In this document: one piece after another, positions 35,372-43,449 of the stretch | Layout of the letters: each line of letters begins with the position of its first letter | Numbering within the stretch: the first letter of the stretch is position 1 | Assembly (NCBI GenBank): GCA_963785815.1 | Contig: CAWAWN010000003.1 | Location: 1,116,001-1,180,000 of the forward strand | Direction of reading: 5' to 3' | Source of the DNA: UBA4742 sp963785815 | GTDB lineage: Bacteria > Actinomycetota > Acidimicrobiia > Acidimicrobiales > Acidimicrobilacustridaceae | Length of the DNA: 64,000 nucleotides | Position numbers and translations under genes: made by a program | The notes under the pieces: generated by a model | The model's database searches: none | Seen by the model: the letters and a program-made list of their open reading frames with translations, nothing else | What the model was told of the DNA's origin: nothing

Positions 35372-35611
35372 CTAGCGGCCGGGCTGGCCGCGCCTGCCGG
35401 CGGCGCCGATGACGAGACGGCCCACGACCAGCCCGACGACCAGCAGGACGAGCGCCACGAGCGCGGCGACCACACCGACGGGGCCGAAGTCTCCGGCCAG
35501 GGCGCCGAAGCCGACCAGCACCGCCAGCAGGAGCCCGAAGGTGAGCAGCGCACGAGGTCGATCCGTGGGGGTGGAACGGCGCCGGGCCCGCCTCCTGCGT
35601 GTCGTGGCCAT
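35372..35611 (-). CDS. Small basic membrane protein
   Basis: 79 residues from ATG 35611. A positively charged N-terminus (MATTRRRRARRRSTPTDRPR) precedes two transmembrane helices (LLTFGLLLAVLVGFGALAG and VGVVAALVALVLLVVGLVVGRLVI), so cytoplasmic N-terminus. No family known. It converges with ino1 across 84 bases that include GGTACC-CAGGC-GGTACC. Confidence 0.55.
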   Translation of the reverse strand: MATTRRRRARRRSTPTDRPRALLTFGLLLAVLVGFGALAGDFGPVGVVAALVALVLLVVGLVVGRLVIGAAGRRGQPGR

Positions 35612-35779
35612 GGCAGGTGGTCCTATGGTTCCGCCTGCCTGGCCCGCTGTGCTCGGTCCTGCTGGTTGGCGTGGCTCCCAAAGTTGTCTCGCGATGTCTC
35701 CACCGCGTTTGCACGCCTCTTCTTCCTGGGTTGCTCGGGGGGCTGTCACCTTCTGTCACGGCAACCGCGGTGATGGGGG

Positions 35780-36178
35780 TCAGCGCTGCACGACCGAGAG
35801 GTTCAGTGGGTAACTCCATGCCTCGCCCCGCCAAGCGCGCACCGCGCCGATGATGCCGACGACGTAGCTGTAGAGGGCCACCGGGATCCAGGCGAGGTAG
35901 AGGAACCAAGCGGCGACGCTCCAGCCCGCGCCGCCTGCAGCCATGACGAGCACCCAGGTGATGAGCGTCACCAGTTGGAGGTTCAACACCTCTGCGGTCA
36001 CGCGTCGAAGGAAGGTATCTCGCCGACCGATCGTGAAGTGGCTGATCACGCCGATCAGCGCCAGCGGCCCGAGGGAGCACCACAGCTCGCAAAGCACCGC
36101 GATCATCCGGGTGCGGGCCGCCAGCTCCTCGGCCGGCGCGGTGAACGAACCGCTCCGGCCCTGTCGGTCATCCGCCAT
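35780..36178 (-). CDS. DUF4870-like membrane protein
   Basis: 132 residues with three hydrophobic segments (MIAVLCELWCSLGPLALIGVISHF; LVTLITWVLVMAAGG; SVAAWFLYLAWIPVALYSYVVGIIGAV), the layout and spacing of DUF4870/Tic20-like proteins, including RAWRGEAWSYPL at the end. Third codon positions are less GC-rich than those of neighbours. The 168-bp gap between this gene and the preceding small gene holds no gene that I can see. Confidence 0.7.
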   Translation of the reverse strand: MADDRQGRSGSFTAPAEELAARTRMIAVLCELWCSLGPLALIGVISHFTIGRRDTFLRRVTAEVLNLQLVTLITWVLVMAAGGAGWSVAAWFLYLAWIPVALYSYVVGIIGAVRAWRGEAWSYPLNLSVVQR

Positions 36179-36228
36179 GCCATGGGATCGTAGGTGATCG
36201 CCTCGTGCTGGTGGTCGGGGCGACGCGG

Positions 36229-36657
36229 ATGGATCCGAGCGGCCAGGATGGGGTCGTGCTCGGCCACCTCGGCATCAACGTCCCTGACCTCGCTCTGGCT
36301 CGCCACTACTACGGCGGGCTGCTGCCCCTCGTGGGCTTCGAGCTGTTCGTCGACGACGTGGACCAGTTCGCATTCATGCCGGACAGGGGCAAGCTCGGCA
36401 CGTTCCTGTTCTTCTACCCGTCGGCCTCGCCGGTGCCGTACTCCCGACACGACACGACCGGGCTTCAGCACCTCGCCTTCATGGTGCCCAGCCGGGGAGC
36501 CGTGCACGAGGCGCACCGGTGGGCGCAGGGGAGCGCGAGCACGGTGCTGCACGAGCCGAGGGAGTTCCCGGAGTACCCGCCGCCGTACTTCGCCACCTTC
36601 TGGCTCGACCCGTTCGGGCTGATGCTCGAGGCGGTCTGCCACCACGACCGGGACTGA
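36229..36657 (+). CDS. VOC-family (glyoxalase/bleomycin-resistance) protein
   Basis: 142 residues from ATG 36229 (GTG 36205 is an alternative, with TAGGTG upstream). LGHLGINVPDLALARHYYGGLLPLVGFELF, TGLQHLAFMVPSRGAVHEAHRWA and FATFWLDPFGLMLEAVCH form the paired beta-alpha-beta modules of the vicinal oxygen chelate fold; His at GHLG and QHLAF and Glu at MLEAV are candidate metal ligands. Could be an isomerase, dioxygenase or resistance protein; substrate unknown. Codon use is less GC-rich than in the division cluster. Confidence 0.78.
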   Translation: MDPSGQDGVVLGHLGINVPDLALARHYYGGLLPLVGFELFVDDVDQFAFMPDRGKLGTFLFFYPSASPVPYSRHDTTGLQHLAFMVPSRGAVHEAHRWAQGSASTVLHEPREFPEYPPPYFATFWLDPFGLMLEAVCHHDRD

Positions 36658-36667
36658 TCCGCGCGTT

Positions 36668-36692
36668 CGGGTCGGGTAGCGGCCTCGACCCG
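36668..36692. terminator. Hairpin between convergent genes
   Basis: CGGGTCG (36668-36674) pairs with CGACCCG (36686-36692) around an 11-base loop, 10 bases after the VOC stop and 51 bases from the end of the opposing gene. Possible bidirectional terminator. Confidence 0.4.
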
Positions 36693-36743
36693 GACGACCC
36701 CGGCTGGCTCAACGGGCGAGCTGGACCTGCAGGCGGCGGGCCG

Positions 36744-37019
36744 TCACCCGTGATGGTTGAAGAAGTAGTAGATGCCGCCCACCTCACAGGTGAAGTTCTC
36801 CGTCGGAGCGGGGGCGTCCGCCAACGGGCGGTGTCCCGCTGGGGTGAACAAGCTGTGGGCGCCGAGGGCGAAGCCAGACACCTCCTCGGTCGGCTCGATC
36901 GAGGCGGCCCCGGCTCCGAGCATGGCGACCAGCACCGCGTGCTCGTCGTCATCGAGGTCGAGGGCCTCGAGCTTGGCCGCGAGGCGGTTGGCCGCGGCCT
37001 GCGTTCGGTTCTCGTCCAT
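36744..37019 (-). CDS. Small acidic protein ending IYYFFNHHG, unknown
   Basis: 91 residues. The first half is a charged helix (TQAAANRLAAKLEALDLDDDEHAVLVAMLGAGAASI), followed by a flexible section and a short hydrophobic C-terminus CEVGGIYYFFNHHG. No family recognised. Length, acidic helix and short distinct C-terminal part resemble precursor peptides of modified natural products, but no modifying enzyme lies nearby, so this is only a resemblance. ATG 37019 is the first in-frame Met; no clear ribosome site. Confidence 0.5.
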   Translation of the reverse strand: MDENRTQAAANRLAAKLEALDLDDDEHAVLVAMLGAGAASIEPTEEVSGFALGAHSLFTPAGHRPLADAPAPTENFTCEVGGIYYFFNHHG

Positions 37020-37163
37020 GTCCCGGTGACGGTGCCACCTGAGCCGAGTTACACGCGCTGAGCAGGGCGCTAGGACGGCCGAGGCTCGCGGCACACCCAG
37101 GATGCGTTCGCCCGGGTTCGTGTTCGGCGCACACGAGCAGGAGGGACCGGCTGGGGAAGGTCG

Positions 37164-37206
37164 TTGACGGTGTGGGGGAAAGTGGCATAGGGTGGGGCGC
37201 AGTGGA
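37164..37206 (+). promoter_or_regulatory. mraZ promoter with four MraZ-binding boxes
   Basis: GTGGG (37172), GTGGC (37182), GTGGG (37192) and GTGGA (37202) recur at exactly 10-bp spacing, the known arrangement of MraZ-binding TGGGN boxes separated by 5 bases. They overlap a promoter TTGACG (37164-37169), 18-base spacer, TAGGGT (37188-37193). This implies MraZ autorepression of the whole division cluster. The 5' leader to the mraZ start is about 150 bases. The rest of the 328-bp gap 37020-37347 shows no gene. Confidence 0.8.
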
Positions 37207-37347
37207 GGACGGGGGTGCCAAGATCCCACGGCTTCGTCCAACGAGGGACGAGGCCGGACCGATCGCATCCAGGCACCACCGGCCACCACCTCAGGGGCTT
37301 CGAAGCAGGACCGAGCCGGGTGCGAGTCAGCCGGCGGAGAGGGCAGC

Positions 37348-37767
37348 GTGTTCGTCGGCACCTTCGAGCATTCGCTCGATGACAAGGGCAGGGTCGTCCT
37401 GCCGTCGACGTTCCGCAGCTACCTCGCCGACCGCGGGTTCGTCTCCCAGTTCGACGCCTGCCTCGGGGTGTGGACCGAGGAAGGATTCGCCGACGTGGCC
37501 AAGCGACTGACCGAGAAGATCCGAGAGGGCCTGGCTCCCCAGGACGCCATGCGCGCCTTCTCGGCCAACGCCGCCGAGGTCAAGCCCGACTCGCAGGGCC
37601 GCATCCTGTTGCCCCACCGCCTGCGCCAGTTCGCCGGCCTCGACCGTGAGGTCGTGGTCATCGGCGCCATCGACCGCATCGAGATCTGGGACACCCGCCG
37701 CTGGGGCGAGGTCTCGGCTCGAGCCGACGACAGCCTGTCCCACGCCGTCACCGCCCTGGGTCTCTGA
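37348..37767 (+). CDS. mraZ: Division/cell-wall cluster transcriptional regulator MraZ
   Basis: 139 residues with two AbrB-like repeats: VFVGTFEHSLDDKGRVVLPSTFRSYLADRG and NAAEVKPDSQGRILLPHRLRQFAGLDREVVVIGAIDRIEIWD, each with the conserved D-x-K/Q-GR core. Binds as an octameric ring to spaced TGGGN boxes and represses the dcw operon. GTG 37348 is chosen because GGAGAGGG is 4 bases upstream and the fold starts here. First gene of the cluster. Confidence 0.93.
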   Translation: MFVGTFEHSLDDKGRVVLPSTFRSYLADRGFVSQFDACLGVWTEEGFADVAKRLTEKIREGLAPQDAMRAFSANAAEVKPDSQGRILLPHRLRQFAGLDREVVVIGAIDRIEIWDTRRWGEVSARADDSLSHAVTALGL

Positions 37768-38061
37768 GGACCTCCGGGCCCGATGTCACCCGCCCCCCGA
37801 CCGACCGACACGCAACACCCGCACACAGGACCCGGATCGCTCATTCGCAGCCTCCCGGCCGGCAAGATGGAAGGCCCCTACTCCGCCCGCTTCCCATCCA
37901 GCCCGATCGGGGAGACATCCCGACGGGCGCCCGCCGGCCGAGAGGCTGCCGATGAGCGATCCTCCTGTGGACGACCCCCCTGGCGCTGCCACCAGCATCC
38001 TGGGCACCTCTGCGCCCGGCTTCCCCACGCAAGGATGCCCAGCTTCCGAGAGAGGGGTTCG
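37768..38061 (+). other. 294-bp mraZ-rsmH gap with no clear gene
   Basis: An unusually long spacer inside an otherwise tightly packed cluster. Reading frames in it are open (for example from ATG 37951) but show no recognisable domain, and the frame continuous with rsmH lacks family similarity upstream of 38062. GAGGACCTC just after the mraZ stop can form a small stem. May hold an untranslated leader or a processing site. Confidence 0.5.
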
Positions 38062-39075
38062 ATGGTCGACTCGGCCGACTCGGCGGAGGCGTTCTCGCAC
38101 CGACCGGTCATGGTCGAGCGCATCACCGAGCTGCTGGGCGCCGTGCCCCCCGGCATCCTGGTCGACGCCACCCTGGGCGGGGCCGGCCACGCCCTGCGGC
38201 TGCTGGAGGTCAACCCGGGTCTGCGCCTGATCGGCCTCGACCAGGATGCCGACGCCCTGGCCGCCAGCGCCTCGCGCCTGGCCGACCGGTTCGGCGACAC
38301 CCCCGAACGCGTCGTGCTCGAGCGGGCGCGCTTCGACCGGATCAGCGAGGTGGTGGCCGCCCACCACCACGGCGACCCCGTCACCGCCGTGCTGTTCGAC
38401 CTGGGCGTCAGCTCACCCCAGCTGGATCGGGCCGAGCGCGGGTTCAGCTACCGCCTCCCGGCGCCCCTCGACATGCGCATGGACCAGCGCGGCGCGCGCA
38501 CCGCAGCCGACGTGGTCAACGACTCCGACCAGGCCGAGCTGGCCTCGATCCTGCGACGGTTCGGCGACGAGCGCTACGCGGCGCGGATCGCCAGGGCCAT
38601 CGTGGCGGCCCGGCCGGTGACCACCACCACCGAGCTGGCCGACCTCGTGCGCGACGCCATCCCGGCCCCGGCCCGCCGCCGCGGCGGCCACCCGGCCAAG
38701 CGCACGTTCCAGGCCATCCGCATCGAGGTCAACCGCGAGCTCGACATCCTGGGCGACGCCATCGACCAGGCCATCGACCTGCTGGTGCCCAGCGGCCGCC
38801 TGGCCGTGCTGACCTACCACTCGGGCGAGGACCGGATCGTGAAGGACCGCCTGCGCCAGGCCGAGACCGGGGGATGCACGTGCCCGCCGGGCCTGCCCTG
38901 CGTGTGCGGCGCCGTGGCCCGGGTCCGCCTGCTGCGCCGGGGTGGCTGGACGGCGGACGCAGCCGAGCGGCAGGCCAACCCCCGAGCCGACAGCGCCCGG
39001 CTGCGCGCCGCCGAGCGCCTCGCCGATCCGGCCCTGCCGGACGCCACCCCGAACCGTTCGGACGACGAGCGATGA
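38062..39075 (+). CDS. rsmH: 16S rRNA (cytosine-1402-N4)-methyltransferase
   Basis: 337 residues. SAM-binding ILVDATLGGAGHALRLLEV, RLIGLDQDADALAA, LFDLGVSSPQLDRAERGFSYRLPAPLDMRMDQ and KRTFQAIRIEVNRELD are the MraW/RsmH signatures. Methylates C1402 of 16S rRNA. ATG 38062 is favoured by GAGAGGGG 5 bases upstream; ATG 38035 in the same frame is possible. Its stop overlaps ftsL (ATGA). Cys cluster CTCPPGLPCVCG near the end is usual. Confidence 0.93.
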   Translation: MVDSADSAEAFSHRPVMVERITELLGAVPPGILVDATLGGAGHALRLLEVNPGLRLIGLDQDADALAASASRLADRFGDTPERVVLERARFDRISEVVAAHHHGDPVTAVLFDLGVSSPQLDRAERGFSYRLPAPLDMRMDQRGARTAADVVNDSDQAELASILRRFGDERYAARIARAIVAARPVTTTTELADLVRDAIPAPARRRGGHPAKRTFQAIRIEVNRELDILGDAIDQAIDLLVPSGRLAVLTYHSGEDRIVKDRLRQAETGGCTCPPGLPCVCGAVARVRLLRRGGWTADAAERQANPRADSARLRAAERLADPALPDATPNRSDDER

Positions 39076-39677
39076 GCCCGGTCGAAGCTTCCGCCCGGAT
39101 CGAGCCCGCTCCCAGGTCGCGCCCCGCCACCGGGCGGCGGCCCGCGCTGCGGACGGCCGACGCCCCGACCAGCCGCTGGGGGCGCCTGACCGGGCCGCTG
39201 CGCCAGGGCAACCTGCTGGGACGCATCCTCACGCTCACCATCGGTGCGCTGTTCCTGGGCGTGTTCGGGGTGGTCGTGTTCCAGGCCCTGCTGGTGCAGG
39301 GCCAGGCCCGCCTCGATCACGTGAACGCCCAGATCGCCGCGCAGCAGGAGCAGTCCAAGCAGCTCCACCTCCAGGTGGCCCAACTCGAGTCGCCCGAGCG
39401 CATCGTGACCTACGCCCGCAACAACCTGCACATGGTGGACCCCGGCGACGTCGTGTACCTCCAGCAGGGACCCGGCGACGACGCCAAGGCGGCCACGGCC
39501 ACGACCGTCGCCCCGGCCCCGGCTCCGGCCCCGACCGCCCCGGCCACCCCGACCACGGCGGCCAAGGCGACGGCGCCCCCATCACCGGCCAAGACCGCCT
39601 CGACCGCCAAGACGGCTCCGACCACGCCCACCACCGCCCCGGCTTCCGCCGGCCCGACCGCGCCCCACCGCCCGTGA
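39072..39677 (+). CDS. ftsL: FtsL-like septum-formation protein
   Basis: 201 residues: basic N-terminus, one transmembrane helix (ILTLTIGALFLGVFGVVVFQALL, about 53-75), then an extracytoplasmic coiled coil (VQGQARLDHVNAQIAAQQEQSKQLHLQVAQLESPERIVTYARNNLHM) as in FtsL/DivIC, and a long Ala/Pro/Thr/Lys-rich tail of about 70 residues not present in short homologues. Stabilises the FtsQLB complex that activates FtsW-FtsI. Position between rsmH and ftsI supports the call. Starts at ATG 39072 within the rsmH stop. Confidence 0.82.
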   Translation: MSPVEASARIEPAPRSRPATGRRPALRTADAPTSRWGRLTGPLRQGNLLGRILTLTIGALFLGVFGVVVFQALLVQGQARLDHVNAQIAAQQEQSKQLHLQVAQLESPERIVTYARNNLHMVDPGDVVYLQQGPGDDAKAATATTVAPAPAPAPTAPATPTTAAKATAPPSPAKTASTAKTAPTTPTTAPASAGPTAPHRP

Positions 39678-42013
39678 GCCGCGATCCACGATCCGAGCGG
39701 CCCAGGTCGAGCCGGATCGTGGATCCACCGTCGGAGGGTCCCCGCGGCTCGACCACCCGCGCCCGGCGCGGCCCGATGCCGGCGGCGCCCGAGCTGGCGA
39801 CCCGCATCCCCCGAGATCTCGGACGTCGCCCCGCCTCGTCGCCGGCGGGACGCGCGGCCACGACCACCGCGGCCCGCCCCACGTCCCGCTCGACGTCCCG
39901 CACCGCGGCCACGCGTCCGACGTCGCGTTCCACCGCCCGCACCGCGGCCGCGGCCACGCGTCCGACATCACGTTCCACCGCCCGCACCCGTTCGGGCCCC
40001 GCCGCGGGTCGCCGTCCTGCTCCGGCCCAGGGGGCGCGCCGCGCCGCGCCGGCCACCCGGACGCCGGCCACGCGCTCCGCGGGCCCGCCGCGTCAGCCCG
40101 CGCCACCCCGGGCGGCGCGTCCCCACCGGCGGCCGCCACCTCGACGCCGTGTGACCAAGGCCGACACGCGTCGACGGCTGCTGCTCCTGCTCACCGGTCT
40201 CATGGCCATCTTCGGCCTGATCGTGTGGAAGGTGGCCGACCTCCAGGTGCTCAACCCCGGCCACTACCTGGCCGTGATCAACTCCCAGACGGTGCACAGC
40301 CAGACGCTGGCCGCCGACCGCGGGTCGATCTACGACCGCAACGGCAACGAGCTGGCCCTCACCGTGCCCGGCAAGACGGTGTTCGCCGACCCCAAGCTGA
40401 TCACCGACGTGGCCGGCGACGCGATGAAGCTCTCCCCGCTGCTGGGCATCCCGGTGGCCGACCTCATCCCCAAGCTGCGGGCCCACAACCAGTTCGACTA
40501 CCTGGCCCGCAAGATCTCCCCGGCACTGGCCGACAAGGTGGCCGCGCTCAAGCTGCCGGGCATCGACCTGCTCGACGAGCCCACCGTGCAGATGCCCGAC
40601 GGCGCCACCACCGCTTCGCTGCTCGGCTCGGTCGACATCGACAACAAGGGCCTGGGCGGCCTCGAAGCCCAGTACGACAAGGTGCTGACGGGGGTGCCCG
40701 GGGAGCTGACCCTGGCCGAGAACCCGCAGGGCCACACCATCCCGGTGGGGGAGCACCAGCTGGTCCCGGCCCGGCCGGGCGACGACCTCGAGCTCTCGAT
40801 CGACCGGTCGATGCAGTACCAGACCGAGCAGATCCTGACCCAACAGGTGCAGGCCGCCGGAGCCAAGGGCGGCATCGCCATCGTGTCCAACCCGAGCACC
40901 GGCGACATCCTGGCCATGGCCAACGTCACCCAGGACCCCACCACCAAGCAGGTGGTGCCCAGCTCGAACGACGCGGCGCTGACCACGGTGTACGAGCCGG
41001 GCTCGGTCATGAAGCTGGCCACGGTCTCGGCCGCCATCGAGAAGGGCCTGGTGACCCCGGCCACCAAGATCGTGGTACCCGGCAGCTACGAGGTGGCCGG
41101 CTCGAGCTTCAGCGACGCCGAGGCCCACGGCACCGAGACGATGACCGTGGCTCAGGTCGTGGCCCAGTCCTCCAACATCGGGACCATCGAGATCGCCCAG
41201 AAGCTGGGCCAGCAGGGGCTCTACGACGCGGTCACCGGCCTGGGCTACGGCACCCGCACCGCCCTCGACTTCCCCAACGAGGCGGCGGGGAGCGTGATCC
41301 CCGTGTCGTCGTGGTCGGGCACCTCGATCGCCACCATCCCCATCGGCCAGGGCGTGTCGACCACCCCGCTGCAGGTGTTGGAGGCCTACAACTCGGTGGC
41401 CACCGGCGGGGTCTACGTGCCGCCTCGGCTGCTCGACGCCACCGTCGACGCCCAGGGCCACCGCCATCCGGTGCCCGCCGCAGCCACCCGTCGGGTCATG
41501 TCCCTGTCGACCGCCGACCAGATGAACCTCATGCTGCGGGGCGTGGTCACCGGCACCGGCACCGCCCCGCTGGCCGCGGTGGACGGCTACACCGTGTTCG
41601 GCAAGACGGGCACCGCCCGCGAGCCCCAGCCCAACGGGGGCTACACCGACAAGCTGGGTCGCTACCACTACGACGCCACCTTCGTGGGCGTGGTGCCGGC
41701 CGAGCACCCGGCCCTGTCGGTCATCGTGGTCATCGACGACCCCAGCGGGGGCAACATCTACGGCGGCTCTGTGGCCGCCCCCGCCTTCTCCAAGATCGCC
41801 TCCTACGCCCTGCGGCTGTTCGGCGTGCCGCCGCCGTCGATCGACGTGCCGGCCGGCGGCACTCCCACGCCTGGCGCGGGTGACGGTGGCTACCAGGGCA
41901 CGGTGACCACCGAACCCGGCAACAAGATCCGGGCCATCGCCACCGCGTCCGCCCCGACGACGACCGCCGCGGCCTCGACCGGCACGCGTTCGCCGACGAC
42001 CACGGCACCCTGA
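39674..42013 (+). CDS. ftsI: Peptidoglycan transpeptidase FtsI (PBP3, class B PBP)
   Basis: 779 residues from GTG 39674, overlapping the ftsL stop. The first 160 residues are Arg/Pro/Thr/Ala-rich and cytoplasmic, with three near-copies of RPTSRST. A transmembrane helix follows at about 169-190, then the dimerisation domain (RGSIYDRNGNELALT) and transpeptidase with active-site motifs YEPGSVMKL (SxxK, Ser near 444), SSN in AQSSNIGT, and KTG in FGKTGTAREP near 643. No PASTA domains. Cross-links septal peptidoglycan with FtsW. A shorter start at GTG 40150 would remove the repeat tail. Confidence 0.93.
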   Translation: MSRDPRSERPRSSRIVDPPSEGPRGSTTRARRGPMPAAPELATRIPRDLGRRPASSPAGRAATTTAARPTSRSTSRTAATRPTSRSTARTAAAATRPTSRSTARTRSGPAAGRRPAPAQGARRAAPATRTPATRSAGPPRQPAPPRAARPHRRPPPRRRVTKADTRRRLLLLLTGLMAIFGLIVWKVADLQVLNPGHYLAVINSQTVHSQTLAADRGSIYDRNGNELALTVPGKTVFADPKLITDVAGDAMKLSPLLGIPVADLIPKLRAHNQFDYLARKISPALADKVAALKLPGIDLLDEPTVQMPDGATTASLLGSVDIDNKGLGGLEAQYDKVLTGVPGELTLAENPQGHTIPVGEHQLVPARPGDDLELSIDRSMQYQTEQILTQQVQAAGAKGGIAIVSNPSTGDILAMANVTQDPTTKQVVPSSNDAALTTVYEPGSVMKLATVSAAIEKGLVTPATKIVVPGSYEVAGSSFSDAEAHGTETMTVAQVVAQSSNIGTIEIAQKLGQQGLYDAVTGLGYGTRTALDFPNEAAGSVIPVSSWSGTSIATIPIGQGVSTTPLQVLEAYNSVATGGVYVPPRLLDATVDAQGHRHPVPAAATRRVMSLSTADQMNLMLRGVVTGTGTAPLAAVDGYTVFGKTGTAREPQPNGGYTDKLGRYHYDATFVGVVPAEHPALSVIVVIDDPSGGNIYGGSVAAPAFSKIASYALRLFGVPPPSIDVPAGGTPTPGAGDGGYQGTVTTEPGNKIRAIATASAPTTTAAASTGTRSPTTTAP
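39875..39988 (+). repeat. Three imperfect coding repeats in ftsI N-terminus
   Basis: Copies at 39875-39913, 39914-39958 and 39959-39988 encode RPTSRSTSRTAAT, RPTSRSTARTAAAAT and RPTSRSTART. The DNA copies are also similar, indicating in-frame tandem duplication within a disordered, strongly basic cytoplasmic tail. Confidence 0.75.
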
Positions 42014-42018
42014 GCGCC

Positions 42019-43449
42019 ATGGAGCTCGCCGAGCTGGCCGCGGCCCTGGGATCCGGCGCGTCCGCAGCTGTCGGGGCGGGGGACCACGTCGAGGTGACGG
42101 CCATCGACTTCGACTCGCGCCAGGTGCGCGCCGGCAGCCTGTTCTGCTGCGTGCGGGGGGAGCACCTCGACGGCCACGACCACGCGGCCGAGGCGGTGTC
42201 ACGGGGCGCGGTGGCCCTCATCGTGGAGCGCACCCTGGCCCTGGACGTGCCCCAGCTCCTGGTGGCCGACACCCGCACGGCCATGGCCCGGGTGGCCGTG
42301 GCCTTCCACCACGATCCAGCCCGGTCCATGTCGGTGGTCGGGATCACGGGCACCAACGGCAAGACCACCACCACCTACCTGCTGCGCTCCGTGTTCGAGG
42401 CCGCCGGTCGTCCCAGCGACGTCCTGGGCACGCTGTCGGGGACCCGCACCACCCCCGAGTCGCCCGAGCTGCAGCGGCGCCTGGCCGCCATGCGCGATGC
42501 CGGCACCCAGGCCGTGGCCATGGAGGTCTCCTCCCACGCCCTGGCCCAGCACCGGGTGGACGGCACCTGGTTCGCGGTGGCCGCCTTCACCAACCTGAGC
42601 CGGGACCACCTCGACTTCCACGGCACCATGGAGGCCTACTTCGAGGTCAAGGCCCGCCTCTTCTCGCCCGAGTTCACCGATCGGGCCGTGGTCAACCTGG
42701 ACAACCCCTACGGGCGCCTGTTGGCCGACGCCGCCAAGGTGGCGACCACCGGCTTCTCCCTCGACGACCTCGAGGGGCTCGAGGTGGGGCCGGCCGGCAG
42801 CCGGTTCCGCTGGCGGGGCCAGCCGGTCGAGCTCGACCTGGCCGGCCGCTTCAACGTGTCCAACGCCCTGGCCGCGGCCGAGAGCGCGTCGGCCCTGGGC
42901 CTCGATCCCGAGGTGGTGGCCGCCGGGCTGAGCCGACCGCTGGTGGTGCCCGGCCGCTTCGAGCTGATCGACGAGGGCCAGCCCTTCGGGGTGGTGGTGG
43001 ACTACGCCCACACCCCTGACGGCCTGGAGCAGGTGCTGGTGGCGGCCCGCGGGTTGCGCCCGGCGGGCGAGGTCACGGTGGTGTTCGGCTGCGGGGGCGA
43101 GCGCGACGCGTCCAAGCGCCCGGCCATGGGCGAGGTGGCGGCGGGTCACGCCGATCGTGTAATCCTGACGTCGGACAACTCGCGGGGCGAAGACACCGGA
43201 GCGATCATCGAAGCCGTGGAACAGGGCTACCTGCGGGCGCCGGCCCGCCCCGGCCACGAGCTGGGCATCGAGCCTGACCGCCGGGCCGCCATCGCCCGGG
43301 CGCTGCGGGCCGCCCGTCCCGGTGACGTCGTGGTGGTGGCCGGCAAGGGCCACGAGGACACCCAGACCATCGGGGACGTGGCCGTCCCCTTCGACGACCG
43401 GGTCGTGGTGCGTGAGGAGCTGGCCCGGCTGGGGAGCGACCGGTCGTGA
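42019..43449 (+). CDS. murE: UDP-MurNAc-tripeptide ligase MurE
   Basis: 476 residues. GITGTNGKTTTTYLL is the ATP loop; EVSSHALAQHRVDGTWFAVAAFTNLSRDHLDFHGTMEAYFEVKARLF contains the Mur-ligase signature; DYAHTPDGLEQVL begins domain 3. The residue-3 selecting motif is TSDNSRGED; DNPR defines meso-diaminopimelate enzymes, so here the Pro is Ser while the specific Arg is kept, and meso-DAP is expected. Adds the third amino acid to UDP-MurNAc-L-Ala-D-Glu. Starts 5 bases after ftsI. Confidence 0.93.
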   Translation: MELAELAAALGSGASAAVGAGDHVEVTAIDFDSRQVRAGSLFCCVRGEHLDGHDHAAEAVSRGAVALIVERTLALDVPQLLVADTRTAMARVAVAFHHDPARSMSVVGITGTNGKTTTTYLLRSVFEAAGRPSDVLGTLSGTRTTPESPELQRRLAAMRDAGTQAVAMEVSSHALAQHRVDGTWFAVAAFTNLSRDHLDFHGTMEAYFEVKARLFSPEFTDRAVVNLDNPYGRLLADAAKVATTGFSLDDLEGLEVGPAGSRFRWRGQPVELDLAGRFNVSNALAAAESASALGLDPEVVAAGLSRPLVVPGRFELIDEGQPFGVVVDYAHTPDGLEQVLVAARGLRPAGEVTVVFGCGGERDASKRPAMGEVAAGHADRVILTSDNSRGEDTGAIIEAVEQGYLRAPARPGHELGIEPDRRAAIARALRAARPGDVVVVAGKGHEDTQTIGDVAVPFDDRVVVREELARLGSDRS

